A stretch of DNA of 64,000 nt from the NCBI GenBank assembly GCA_945875435.1, contig CAMCKH010000001.1:1-64000 (forward strand), written 5' to 3'. A model generated the notes under the pieces. It did not search any database, was not told the DNA's origin, and saw only the letters and a program-made list of their open reading frames with translations. Of this stretch, positions 32,330 through 40,775 are shown in pieces (position 1 is the first letter of the stretch; each line of letters begins with the position of its first letter). A program made the position numbers and the translations under genes. The DNA comes from an uncultured Erysipelotrichaceae bacterium. GTDB taxonomy: Bacteria; Bacillota_I; Bacilli_A; Erysipelotrichales; Erysipelotrichaceae.

Positions 32330-32719
32330 ATGAACAAATATGAAAATAGTGCTTTTTTCTGGCAAAAAATAGACAGTTTATATATATCTAGTGAATTTAA
32401 GTTAATCGCTAAAAAAGGAAATGAACACTCTAACTTTAAACACTTAAAATACCCTTTAGATTATGGAGTTTTGGTTATAGATGGAGATGAAAAAAATACT
32501 TTTAAAGGTTATTGCGGCAGTTTAAAAGATAATGGTGTAAATTCAATTGTTATAAGTGTTAATATTTTAAGTAAGACCATCGATGCTAGATTTTTGATTA
32601 ATGTTAATGAAAAAGAGGAAGAAGATTTAATGAGATTTTTGGATCAAACTGAATTTCAAAAATCTATTATCATTAGAAGAGATGATAAATTCCCTTATTG
32701 GCAAGATGATACATTTTAA
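32330..32719 (+). CDS. Small inorganic-pyrophosphatase-like protein
   Basis: 129 residues. The pattern FFWQKIDSLYISSEFKLIAK, then KYPLDYGVL and DGDEKNTFKGYCGSL, resembles the short Firmicutes proteins annotated as inorganic pyrophosphatase-like (consensus PLDYGYL...GDGIDVW.GS). The typical D-x-D region is modified, so hydrolase activity is uncertain. The C-terminus has FQKSIIIRRDDK, like the family's 'KGILIRR'. It is a single gene between the coiled-coil gene and the convergent mevalonate operon. The assignment is by pattern memory and is moderate. Confidence 0.5.
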   Translation: MNKYENSAFFWQKIDSLYISSEFKLIAKKGNEHSNFKHLKYPLDYGVLVIDGDEKNTFKGYCGSLKDNGVNSIVISVNILSKTIDARFLINVNEKEEEDLMRFLDQTEFQKSIIIRRDDKFPYWQDDTF

Positions 32720-32746
32720 AAAAGAAGGTTTAAACCTTCTTTTTCT
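32717..32746. terminator. Bidirectional terminator at the end of the mevalonate operon
   Basis: AAAAGAAGG (32720-32728) pairs with CCTTCTTTT (32735-32743) around TTTAAA. It overlaps the 3' end of fni and serves both strands. Confidence 0.8.
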
Positions 32747-33743
32747 GTGTTAATATTTGATATGTTTCATTGATAAAATAATATTTTACATTTTTCAATT
32801 CATTTATATTTTTGCAATTCAATAGACACATTATTTTTTTAATTTCAATTTTATATGAATTGATTATATCTACAACTTTATCTATATCATATTTTTTTAA
32901 AAGTTTTAAGATATGCCCAGAAATTCCAACGCATTTAGCACCTAAAATTAATGATTTAACTATATCTAAAGGATTTCTAATTCCTCCACTCGCAATAAAA
33001 TTTGCTTTATCTTGAAATTTTTGACTATTTATAAGAGAAATAACTGTTGATATTCCCCAATTATTCAAATATTGCATTTTATTATCTATTCTTAAATTTT
33101 CAATATATGCAAAATTTGTACCACCAAAACCACTAATATCTATCCAATCAAATCCAATTTGTAATAATTCAGCAATGCTTTCTTCACTCATGCCAAAACC
33201 CACTTCTTTAATTATGAGTGGTATTTTAATGTTTTCTTTGATTTTGATTAAATTATTTTTCCATTCATTAAAGTTGGTTTCTCCTTCTGACATTATTAAT
33301 TCTTGAAGAGTGTTTAGGTGAATTTGCAAAATATCACATTTAGTTTCTGAAAGTGTTTTTAAAGCTAAAGTGTAATCTTTATCAACACCTATGTTGGAAA
33401 TAAAAATGCCACCACTTTTTTCTTTAATTACTAAATAGTCTTGTTTATATTTTTCATCTTTAAGGGCAGGGGAGTAGGATCCTGATGCTAGAGGAATTTT
33501 AGTTTTGTTGGCTATATATGCTAATTTTTCGTTTATTTCTTTAGATTTTAAACTCCCTCCAGTCATTGCATTAATAAAGAATGGAGCTTCTATTTTAAAA
33601 TTTGTTAATACTGTGCTTATATCGATATCGTTATAATTATATTTAGGAATGCTATAATGGTTTAAAATCATATCATCAAAACTATTTTTACCTATTTCTT
33701 GATTAAGAGCAGCCTCTATGTGTTGAACTTTTCGGTTATTCAT
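32730..33743 (-). CDS. fni: Type 2 isopentenyl-diphosphate delta-isomerase
   Basis: 337 residues. The FMN-dependent enzyme that interconverts IPP and DMAPP. Features: RKVQHIEAAL at the N-terminus, NAMTGGS, LASGSYSPAL, LQIHLN, IIKEVGFGMS, DISGFGGTNF and ASGGIRNPLD (FMN phosphate loop). It is the last gene of mvaK1-mvaD-mvaK2-fni and overlaps mvaK2 by 8 bases. The coexistence with the mevalonate enzymes is the usual arrangement in cocci and related Firmicutes. Confidence 0.94.
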   Translation of the reverse strand: MNNRKVQHIEAALNQEIGKNSFDDMILNHYSIPKYNYNDIDISTVLTNFKIEAPFFINAMTGGSLKSKEINEKLAYIANKTKIPLASGSYSPALKDEKYKQDYLVIKEKSGGIFISNIGVDKDYTLALKTLSETKCDILQIHLNTLQELIMSEGETNFNEWKNNLIKIKENIKIPLIIKEVGFGMSEESIAELLQIGFDWIDISGFGGTNFAYIENLRIDNKMQYLNNWGISTVISLINSQKFQDKANFIASGGIRNPLDIVKSLILGAKCVGISGHILKLLKKYDIDKVVDIINSYKIEIKKIMCLLNCKNINELKNVKYYFINETYQILTQKKKV

Positions 33744-34710
33744 ATTTTTTCTCCTCTACTATTTTGTATTTGTTTATATTTTTAAAATTATTCAAGTTTT
33801 TTTGATCGAAACTAAAAACAATGGCACAATCACCACCACCAGCACCGCTGGTTTTGGCGATATTCCCAGTTTTAAAGCTATTTTCTATTATTTCTTGAAG
33901 TTGTAAAATCTCTATTTTATTAGATAATTCATTTAATAAAATTCTAGCTTTTATAATATTTTTTTTAAAATTTTCAATATCATTTTTTTCAATATCATTT
34001 TTAATAGCTAATGTTAAAACTTCATTCTTAATATAAAAATCATCTTTAATATCAATATTTTTAAGCATTAAATTATTAGAGATTGAAACTCCGCTATAAA
34101 TTATTAACAAGGTACTTTTTAGATTGAAGTTAATTTCCTCAATTTTTAAATAATTCCAATCATCTTTTAATAAAGAAGTTATAGACTTATCTATAGTGAT
34201 GAAATTTTTATTAAAATTGCGATAGTAAATATTATTATCAAAAGAAATTGTGGCAATATCGGCGTAAGATCCGATATCGTTTCTAGTTTTAGCGATAATT
34301 GCTGATAATTTAAAAAGAAGTAATTTATCGAAGGGTAAATTATACAGTTTAAGCATACTTTTAACTATTAAAACTATAATAGCACCAGAAGAACCCAGAC
34401 CATATTTGTTTCCATTGTTAAAAAGTTCACTCTTAATATCTAATTTTATTTTTTTGATATCTATTTTCAATTCTTTTAAATATCTATTAACACCACAAAT
34501 ACTATCTATAATAACTTGGTATTTTTCATCTTTTATATCGATAGAATTTATTGAATAATCAAAAATATCTGATTTAATATAGTATTCATTTGAAAATTCA
34601 ATATCTGCATAAGTGTATTTATCAACTTTTAAAATAATAGCACTATGATTTTCTTTAGTTATGCTATATTCTCCAATTAAAAATGCCTTTGAACAAACTT
34701 TATTATTCAC
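33736..34710 (-). CDS. mvaK2: Phosphomevalonate kinase
   Basis: About 324 residues, GHMP kinase family. CSKAFLIGEYSI at the N-terminus, the ATP loop YGLGSSGAIIVLIV and the C-terminal KTSGAGGGDCAIVF are the three GHMP motifs. It phosphorylates 5-phosphomevalonate. GTG at 34710 gives the family-like start MNNKVCSKAFLIGEY; TTG at 34722 would add four residues and cannot be excluded. It overlaps mvaD and fni. Confidence 0.9.
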   Translation of the reverse strand: MNNKVCSKAFLIGEYSITKENHSAIILKVDKYTYADIEFSNEYYIKSDIFDYSINSIDIKDEKYQVIIDSICGVNRYLKELKIDIKKIKLDIKSELFNNGNKYGLGSSGAIIVLIVKSMLKLYNLPFDKLLLFKLSAIIAKTRNDIGSYADIATISFDNNIYYRNFNKNFITIDKSITSLLKDDWNYLKIEEINFNLKSTLLIIYSGVSISNNLMLKNIDIKDDFYIKNEVLTLAIKNDIEKNDIENFKKNIIKARILLNELSNKIEILQLQEIIENSFKTGNIAKTSGAGGGDCAIVFSFDQKNLNNFKNINKYKIVEEKKYE

Positions 34711-35665
34711 TCCACACCTCAAAACCTTTTCCGCAATTAGATAATATCAATTTATCTTTAGGGTATGTTTTTGATAATATTTCATAAATTTGATATGAAT
34801 CTTCTTTTTTACAAAGAATTTTAACATTAGGACCAGCATCCATAGTGTAGTAACATTCAAGTCCTGATTTTCTTATTTGTTTTATTAAATCTATTACTTT
34901 GTACGTTTTATAAGTTAGATAAGAAAATGGAGTTTCGCAAAAAAGAGTAGTTCTATGCATTAAGTTGGTATTTGATTCCATTAATTTGCCAACATTAGTA
35001 AAATCATTATTTTTTAAATAAGATATCATTTTTAATGAATCAATATTTGCTTGGGTATACCATTTTTCAAAAATTGAAGAACTATCTACACACATTTTCA
35101 TTCCTTGGTTGGAAGAAATTTCTTTTTTCTTATCATTTACTATTACGATTATCATACTTAAATCTAAATTTGAATCAACTTTAGTGCCGATTGAATTTAT
35201 ATCATCATCACTTTTCCATAAACAAAACGGAGTATGAAAACTTCTGGAAGAACTTCCAGAACCTAATCTTGAAATTCTTGAAAGTTCATCGATGCTTTTA
35301 TTGGTATTAAAATGTTTATTTAAAGCTAAGGTAAGTGCCGCAAAACCAGAAGAGCTAGAAGAAAGACCTGCGGCAGTAGGCATAGAATTGTATGATGATA
35401 TCTTTATTTTTTGATTAAAGTCGCTTCTAAAATTTTTAACAAAATTGAATATTTTTGTTTTTTCTTGTTCATCTTGTTTAGTATCGTTTATATAAAATTC
35501 ATCTTCTGAAGAATTTTCAATTTTAGTTATGGTATAAAATGCATCTAAGGTGAATGAGATACTGTTGTTAAAAGGTATTTTTAATTTTTCATCTTTTTTT
35601 CCCCAATATTTTATAATTGCAATATTGGCATTTGCTTTAGCGCAACTTATATTTTTTCTATCCAT
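34703..35665 (-). CDS. mvaD: Diphosphomevalonate decarboxylase
   Basis: 320 residues. It converts mevalonate diphosphate to IPP. Features: AKANANIAIIKYWGKKDE, NNSISFTLD, PTAAGLSSSSSGFAAL (phosphate loop), RLGSGSSSRS and the catalytic Asp in YTMDAGPNVK. AAGGAG lies upstream of the ATG, inside the end of mvaK1. Confidence 0.96.
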   Translation of the reverse strand: MDRKNISCAKANANIAIIKYWGKKDEKLKIPFNNSISFTLDAFYTITKIENSSEDEFYINDTKQDEQEKTKIFNFVKNFRSDFNQKIKISSYNSMPTAAGLSSSSSGFAALTLALNKHFNTNKSIDELSRISRLGSGSSSRSFHTPFCLWKSDDDINSIGTKVDSNLDLSMIIVIVNDKKKEISSNQGMKMCVDSSSIFEKWYTQANIDSLKMISYLKNNDFTNVGKLMESNTNLMHRTTLFCETPFSYLTYKTYKVIDLIKQIRKSGLECYYTMDAGPNVKILCKKEDSYQIYEILSKTYPKDKLILSNCGKGFEVWSE

Positions 35666-36522
35666 ATTTTTTCAGCTCCTTTTTTTAGTAGTATTTCTTT
35701 TAATTTTTTTGCTTCTTGTTCAGTTTTTACTAAACTTATCAAACACCCTCCAAGACCACCACCACTCATTTTACTACCTAAACTATATTTGTTTGCCTCA
35801 TCAACTAATTTGTCAATTTTAGGGTGAGTTATATTAAATGATTTTAAAATTTTATGTGCCTTTTTAAAATTTACACCTATTTGTGTTAAATTCTTACATT
35901 TTATTTCTTCAATAGTTTCTTCAACTAAATTATTAAGAGAATCTATCTTTTTTTGATCATAATTTATTTTAACGATATTTACAGCTTCTTTTGTTTTACC
36001 TTTAATTCCACTATCTATAATTAATAAATAAGCGTCTAAATTAAAATCAAAAATCTCTTTTTCTTTTTTGCTGTAAATATATTTTTTTTCTTTAATACAT
36101 ATCGTTATATCTAAACCGCTAGAATTTTGATGAGCTATATTTTCAGCATTAATAGCTAGATTAAAAAGGGTATCATCATCTAAATTTATTTTGTAATGAT
36201 TAAAAATAGCTTTAATTATCGAAATATTTACTGCGGCACTAGAACCCAATCCGCTGCTTATAGGTATTTGGGATTGAATTTCTATTTCAAAAGTATCATT
36301 TTCTTTGTTTATATATTTAAGCGAATTAGTTATTGAATTATAAAAAGATTCATCTTTAAAATTTTCAATCAAACCATTATAATGTTCGCTTTTTATTGTT
36401 AAAAAATCACATTTATTAATTTTGGTGTTCACATTAATATTTTTCAAAGGAATTGCGATAGCTTTACCACCATAGACCACGCTATGTTCGCCGATAAGTA
36501 TAATTTTTGAATATGTATCCAT
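35647..36522 (-). CDS. mvaK1: Mevalonate kinase
   Basis: 291 residues, GHMP kinase. IILIGEHSVVYGGKAIAIPL at the N-terminus, PISSGLGSSAAVNISII (ATP loop) and the C-terminal KMSGGGLGGCLISL. It phosphorylates mevalonate and is the first gene of the operon. HMG-CoA synthase and reductase are not in the window. A TATAAT lies 6 bases before the ATG, so the operon's mRNA is probably leaderless. Confidence 0.95.
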   Translation of the reverse strand: MDTYSKIILIGEHSVVYGGKAIAIPLKNINVNTKINKCDFLTIKSEHYNGLIENFKDESFYNSITNSLKYINKENDTFEIEIQSQIPISSGLGSSAAVNISIIKAIFNHYKINLDDDTLFNLAINAENIAHQNSSGLDITICIKEKKYIYSKKEKEIFDFNLDAYLLIIDSGIKGKTKEAVNIVKINYDQKKIDSLNNLVEETIEEIKCKNLTQIGVNFKKAHKILKSFNITHPKIDKLVDEANKYSLGSKMSGGGLGGCLISLVKTEQEAKKLKEILLKKGAEKIWIEKI

Positions 36523-36528
36523 ACTAAA

Positions 36529-36537
36529 ATTATATCA
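36529..36537 (-). promoter_or_regulatory. Extended -10 of the mevalonate operon (leaderless)
   Basis: On the minus strand TGATATAAT runs from 36537 to 36529; 6 bases then separate it from the ATG at 36522-36520. No Shine-Dalgarno sequence is present. Confidence 0.6.
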
Positions 36538-36554
36538 ATAATTATTAAATAATT

Positions 36555-36582
36555 TTGATTTTATTAACAAATAATGTAAAAT
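36555..36582 (+). promoter_or_regulatory. SigA-type promoter of glgP
   Basis: TTGATT (36555-36560), 16 bases, TAAAAT (36577-36582). The leader of about 17 bases contains GAGAGGT. It is divergent from the mevalonate promoter only 18 bases away. Confidence 0.6.
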
Positions 36583-36605
36583 GGATTGGTAGAGAGGTAA
36601 AATTA

Positions 36606-39011
36606 ATGTATTTTAGAAATAAAGAAGAATTTAAATCGTCTTTAATTAGAACAGTTGAGAGTAACTTTGGTAAATCAATTAACGAGGCTACTGATATTGA
36701 ATTTTATTTAGCACTTGCTGGAATGGTTAAAAATTATGCCAACTCAAATCTACAAGCAACCAGAGAAGTTTTAAATAAAACAAATGAAAAAAAGATGTAT
36801 TATTTCAGTTTAGAATTTTTATTAGGTCGTTTACTATCGAACAATTTAATGAATTTAGGTATTCAAGGAGTTGTAAAAGACGGATTAAAAGATTTAGGGA
36901 TTGATTTAAATAAATTAGAAGATATAGAATCTGATGCTGGTTTAGGAAATGGTGGTTTAGGAAGATTAGCTGCCTGTTTTTTAGACTCATTAGCTACTTT
37001 AAACTTACCTGGTAATGGAAATAGTATTAGATATCAATACGGATTATTTAAACAATTAATTGTTAATAACGAACAAGTTGAAGTTCCTGATCAATGGTTG
37101 AAAATTGCTAATGCTTGGGAAACTAGAAAACCTAATCGTGCTATTCCAGTTAAATTTTACGGTCATTTAAAAATTAACATTAATAACAATACTGGTAAAT
37201 TAACATTTGAACATTTAGATGCTGAAGAGGTTATGGCTGTTCCTTATGATATGGCTGTCATAGGTAGTGATACTGCTTGCACAAATACTTTAAGATTATG
37301 GTCTGCAGAACCTAGCGAAAACTTACAAAAGGGTAAAAATTTCATTCAATATTTGAATGATGTAAACGAGATATGTTTAAATGTTTATCCAGATGATAGT
37401 AGTGTTAGTGGTAAATATTTAAGAATTAAACAAGAATATTTCTTTGTAGCAGCTGGTCTTGGAAGCATTATAGCTGATTTTTTAAGAAACAATGATAACT
37501 TAGATAATCTAAGCGATAAGGTGGTAATTCAGTTAAATGATACTCATCCAGCAATGGCTATAGCTGAACTTATGCGTATTTTAATCGATGAAAATGACTA
37601 CGATTGGGATAAAGCTTGGGAAATTGTTAGAAAAACATTTGCTTACACTAACCACACTGTTATGTCGGAAGCTCTTGAAAAATGGCCAGTTGAATATATT
37701 TCAAAATTACTTCCAAGAATATATATGATTATTGAGGAAATAGATCGTAGATTTAGAGAAGAAGTATATGGCTTAACTCATGATAAAGATTTAGTTAATA
37801 GGGTAGCGATCATAAATGATGATCAAGTTAAAATGGCACATTTAAGTATAGTAGGTTCATTCAGTGTAAATGGGGTTGCTAAACTTCACAGTGAAATTTT
37901 GATTAATGATTTATTTAAAGATTTCTTTAGATTGATGCCAGAAAAGTTCAACAACAAAACTAACGGAATAACTCAAAGAAGATGGCTTATTTATTCTAAT
38001 CCTGAACTTTGCGATTTACTTTCTAAATATATTGGCGATGGTTTTAAAAAAGATCTTAGTGAGATTGAAAAATTATTACCATTAGTTGACAACAAAGAAC
38101 TTCAAAAAGAATTTTTAGATGTTAAATTTAAGCGTAAAGAAATTTTGAGTAAATTCTTAAAAGATGAATATAATATTGAAATAGATCCAAATTCAATATT
38201 TGATACTCAAGCTAAAAGATTACACGCTTATAAACGCCAACTTTTAAATGCGTTACATATTATTTATTTGTATCACAGAATTAAAGAAGATCCTAGCTTT
38301 GTAATGCCTAAAACAACATTCTTGTTTGGTGCAAAAGCTGCTCCTTCATATGTATTTGCAAAAAAAGTAATTAAATTAATTAACTCTATTGCTGAAAAAA
38401 TAGATCAAGACCCTCAAGTATCTAAATTTATCAAAGTTGTTTTCATTCCTAACTATCGTGTTAGTGTAGCTGAAATGCTTATGAATGCGAGTGATGTATC
38501 AGAACAAATTTCTACTGCTGGAAAAGAAGCTAGCGGAACTGGTAATATGAAGTTTATGATGAATGGTGCTATTACATTAGGTACGTTAGATGGTGCTAAT
38601 GTTGAAATAGATGCACTTGTAGGTAGAGAGAATTGTGAAATATTTGGTTTAAGATCAGAAGAGGTTGAAGAGTTTAAACAAACTTATAGATCTAGCGATT
38701 ATTACAATAACGATCATAGAATTAAAAAAGTTTTAGATAGCTTGATTGATAAAACATTCAGTGATAATGAAGAAGATTTCATTGATATTTATAAAGAATT
38801 ATTGATATATAATGATGAATATCTATTGCTTGCGGATTTTGATAGCTATGTAAAAGCTCATGAAAATATTAATAATCTTTATTTAGATAAAGAAAAATGG
38901 GCTAGAATTTGTTTACTTAATATCGCAAAAAGTGCCTTCTTTAGCAGTGATAGAACTATTAATGAATATGCTAAAGAAATTTGGAATATTAAACCTATAA
39001 ATTTCAAATAA
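36606..39011 (+). CDS. glgP: Glycogen/maltodextrin phosphorylase
   Basis: 801 residues, GT35 family, full length. It releases glucose 1-phosphate from alpha-1,4-glucans. Features: YYFSLEFLLGRLL, DAGLGNGGLGRLAACFLDS, FIPNYRVSVAEMLMNASDVSEQIST-type region and EASGTGNMKFMMNGA, whose Lys carries pyridoxal phosphate. A TTG at 36555 would extend the frame into the promoter; GAGAGGT places the start at the ATG of MYFRNKEEF. No other glycogen gene is in the window. Confidence 0.95.
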   Translation: MYFRNKEEFKSSLIRTVESNFGKSINEATDIEFYLALAGMVKNYANSNLQATREVLNKTNEKKMYYFSLEFLLGRLLSNNLMNLGIQGVVKDGLKDLGIDLNKLEDIESDAGLGNGGLGRLAACFLDSLATLNLPGNGNSIRYQYGLFKQLIVNNEQVEVPDQWLKIANAWETRKPNRAIPVKFYGHLKININNNTGKLTFEHLDAEEVMAVPYDMAVIGSDTACTNTLRLWSAEPSENLQKGKNFIQYLNDVNEICLNVYPDDSSVSGKYLRIKQEYFFVAAGLGSIIADFLRNNDNLDNLSDKVVIQLNDTHPAMAIAELMRILIDENDYDWDKAWEIVRKTFAYTNHTVMSEALEKWPVEYISKLLPRIYMIIEEIDRRFREEVYGLTHDKDLVNRVAIINDDQVKMAHLSIVGSFSVNGVAKLHSEILINDLFKDFFRLMPEKFNNKTNGITQRRWLIYSNPELCDLLSKYIGDGFKKDLSEIEKLLPLVDNKELQKEFLDVKFKRKEILSKFLKDEYNIEIDPNSIFDTQAKRLHAYKRQLLNALHIIYLYHRIKEDPSFVMPKTTFLFGAKAAPSYVFAKKVIKLINSIAEKIDQDPQVSKFIKVVFIPNYRVSVAEMLMNASDVSEQISTAGKEASGTGNMKFMMNGAITLGTLDGANVEIDALVGRENCEIFGLRSEEVEEFKQTYRSSDYYNNDHRIKKVLDSLIDKTFSDNEEDFIDIYKELLIYNDEYLLLADFDSYVKAHENINNLYLDKEKWARICLLNIAKSAFFSSDRTINEYAKEIWNIKPINFK

Positions 39012-39040
39012 AAAAATCCTTCAATACGAAGGATTTTTAT
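39012..39040 (+). terminator. Terminator after glgP
   Basis: An 11-bp stem (39012-39022 with 39028-39038; core ATCCTTC/GAAGGAT) and a 5-base loop, ending in T5. Confidence 0.85.
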
Positions 39041-39203
39041 TTTATAATTAATATATGATTAAATTATTAGAAATTAGTTTAAATCATAAGGTGATATATT
39101 GAGTTATAAGAGGTAAGTTCAAGAGTTATTATTGGAAATGATTGAATTTTAGAAAATGAAGTTCTAATAGATTTGAAGTAGTTTTAAGGTATTTGATAGA
39201 AAT
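39041..39203 (+). other. Intergenic stretch with a short leaderless-type ORF
   Basis: Between glgP and the PASTA gene. TATAAT (39043-39048) is followed after 6 bases by ATG (39055) and an open frame of 15 codons (MIKLLEISLNHKVIY) ending in TGA. Beyond it, several short open patches with stops suggest a decayed gene, but I cannot name a parent. It may also be meaningless AT-rich sequence. Confidence 0.25.
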
Positions 39204-39232
39204 TTGATTTCAACCCTCTCAAATGTTATAAT
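39204..39232 (+). promoter_or_regulatory. Strong SigA-type promoter of the PASTA-ABC operon
   Basis: TTGATT (39204-39209), 17 bases, TATAAT (39227-39232), with TG one base before the -10. Confidence 0.75.
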
Positions 39233-39265
39233 TTTAGTGTATTAGTGAATTATTAAGGAGTTAAT

Positions 39266-40762
39266 ATGAGTGATAAAGATTTTTTAAGTCAGTTGGTTAG
39301 TGATGAAAAACCTGAGAGTTTTAAAGAAGAAGAAAGGATAAAAATATCAGAAACTAAAAAACCTTTTAATTTAAAGGTGTTTCTTGCTATATTTTTACCA
39401 CTAATTTCTGGTATAGCTTTATTATTATTTTTATTTTTAAGTCCTAAAATTAAAATGCTAGATTTTGTAGGTAAAAATAAAAATGAATTATTGAATTTCT
39501 TGCGACAACAAGAAATAGATTTTAATGGCGTTATAATTAATGAAGAATATAGTTTAGAATATGATAAGGATATTGTTATTTATCAAAGTGTTGTTTCAAA
39601 TAAAAAAATATCAAAGAAAGAAAAATTAAATTTTACTGTGAGTAAGGGTGCCGACCCTGATGAAAGCATTAATCTTCCTGATTTAAAAAGCATGAATAAA
39701 ACACAAATTAATAATTGGATTAGTGAAAATAAACTTTCGGGAACAAAAGTTAATATTGTATATGATGACAATGTTGCTGATGGTGAAATTATTAAGTATG
39801 AATTAAAAGGTGAAGAGAGCGAATTTAAACGAAATACACAACTAACAATCACAATTTCTAAAGGTAAAGCTCCTGCTGGGAAGGTTGTTGTTCCTGAATT
39901 TAAAGGGAAAAATGTTGATGATTATAGCGAAGAGCTTAAAAAGAAAAAATTAAATACCCAAACAGTTGGCGTTTATGATGATAAGATTGTTGAAAATCAA
40001 GTTGTTTCAATCAATGCTGAAGTAGGAAAGAGTGTTGATGAAGGAGCAACCATTATTATTAATTATTCAAAAGGTAAAGCTGTTATTGTTCCTGATTTTA
40101 CTAAAATGAGCAAGGAGGAATATAATAAAAAGAAAAATGAATTTAATATCATTGAAAACACCATCTATAGCGAAAGTAATAAATTTATTTTGAATCAAAG
40201 TGTTAATTCGGGAAGTAAAATTGGAGTTAGAGATTTAATAAGTTTAACTATAAATAGCGGAAAACCTAAAATTTCTGAATTTGCTGAAAATGGTTTGGTA
40301 GGAGTTAATATCCATGATGTTTATGATTGGATTAATAATGTTAATGCTAAATCAGATAATTATGATTTAGCAGCTGGTGAGTGGGGAAATTCTAGAATTT
40401 ATTCAAAAGACTATGAAAAAGATATGATAATTTCTTATTCTTGCCATATTTATGAAAGTGGTAAATCTGTCGATTGTCATAGACCTTTAGAAAAACATAC
40501 TAGAATAAGTGTGGTGGTATCTGCAGGTAAAATATATCCATTTGCCACTAAAGATAAAAATGGTATCGCAGTTGGTGTAGATGAATTTATGAATTTTTTA
40601 TCAACATCAAAAATTTACTTTACAACAGGAGAAGGATCTAAAATAGAAACTTCTGACATAAATGTTATTAAACACAATGATGAAGTCATTTACGAAAATG
40701 GTAGTTGGAAGATTGAAAATATTGAAATAAAACAAGAAGATATAATTCGTTTTATAAGATAA
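39266..40762 (+). CDS. Membrane-anchored PASTA-repeat protein without kinase
   Basis: 498 residues. A short cytosolic part (1-43), one membrane helix (about 44-65) and an extracellular part of about 430 residues. Four PASTA-type units are recognisable, each closing with a strand like FTVSKG, ITISKGK, INYSKGK and LTINSGK (about 66-130, 135-205, 207-273, 275-335). A fifth, longer unit ends in VVVSAGK near 440, with two cysteines (SCHIYESGKSVDC). PASTA domains bind muropeptides or peptidoglycan in PknB-type kinases and PBPs; no kinase domain is present here. It heads an operon with an FtsX/MacB-like permease and its ATPase, 13 bases upstream of the permease. AAGGAG precedes the ATG. Confidence 0.85.
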   Translation: MSDKDFLSQLVSDEKPESFKEEERIKISETKKPFNLKVFLAIFLPLISGIALLLFLFLSPKIKMLDFVGKNKNELLNFLRQQEIDFNGVIINEEYSLEYDKDIVIYQSVVSNKKISKKEKLNFTVSKGADPDESINLPDLKSMNKTQINNWISENKLSGTKVNIVYDDNVADGEIIKYELKGEESEFKRNTQLTITISKGKAPAGKVVVPEFKGKNVDDYSEELKKKKLNTQTVGVYDDKIVENQVVSINAEVGKSVDEGATIIINYSKGKAVIVPDFTKMSKEEYNKKKNEFNIIENTIYSESNKFILNQSVNSGSKIGVRDLISLTINSGKPKISEFAENGLVGVNIHDVYDWINNVNAKSDNYDLAAGEWGNSRIYSKDYEKDMIISYSCHIYESGKSVDCHRPLEKHTRISVVVSAGKIYPFATKDKNGIAVGVDEFMNFLSTSKIYFTTGEGSKIETSDINVIKHNDEVIYENGSWKIENIEIKQEDIIRFIR

Positions 40763-40775
40763 CGGAGGAATAGAT

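Noticed and set aside
36555-36606. Longer N-terminus of glgP starting with TTG at 36555
   Set aside because: That start overlaps the -35 hexamer; the ATG at 36606 has GAGAGGT and the conserved phosphorylase start.
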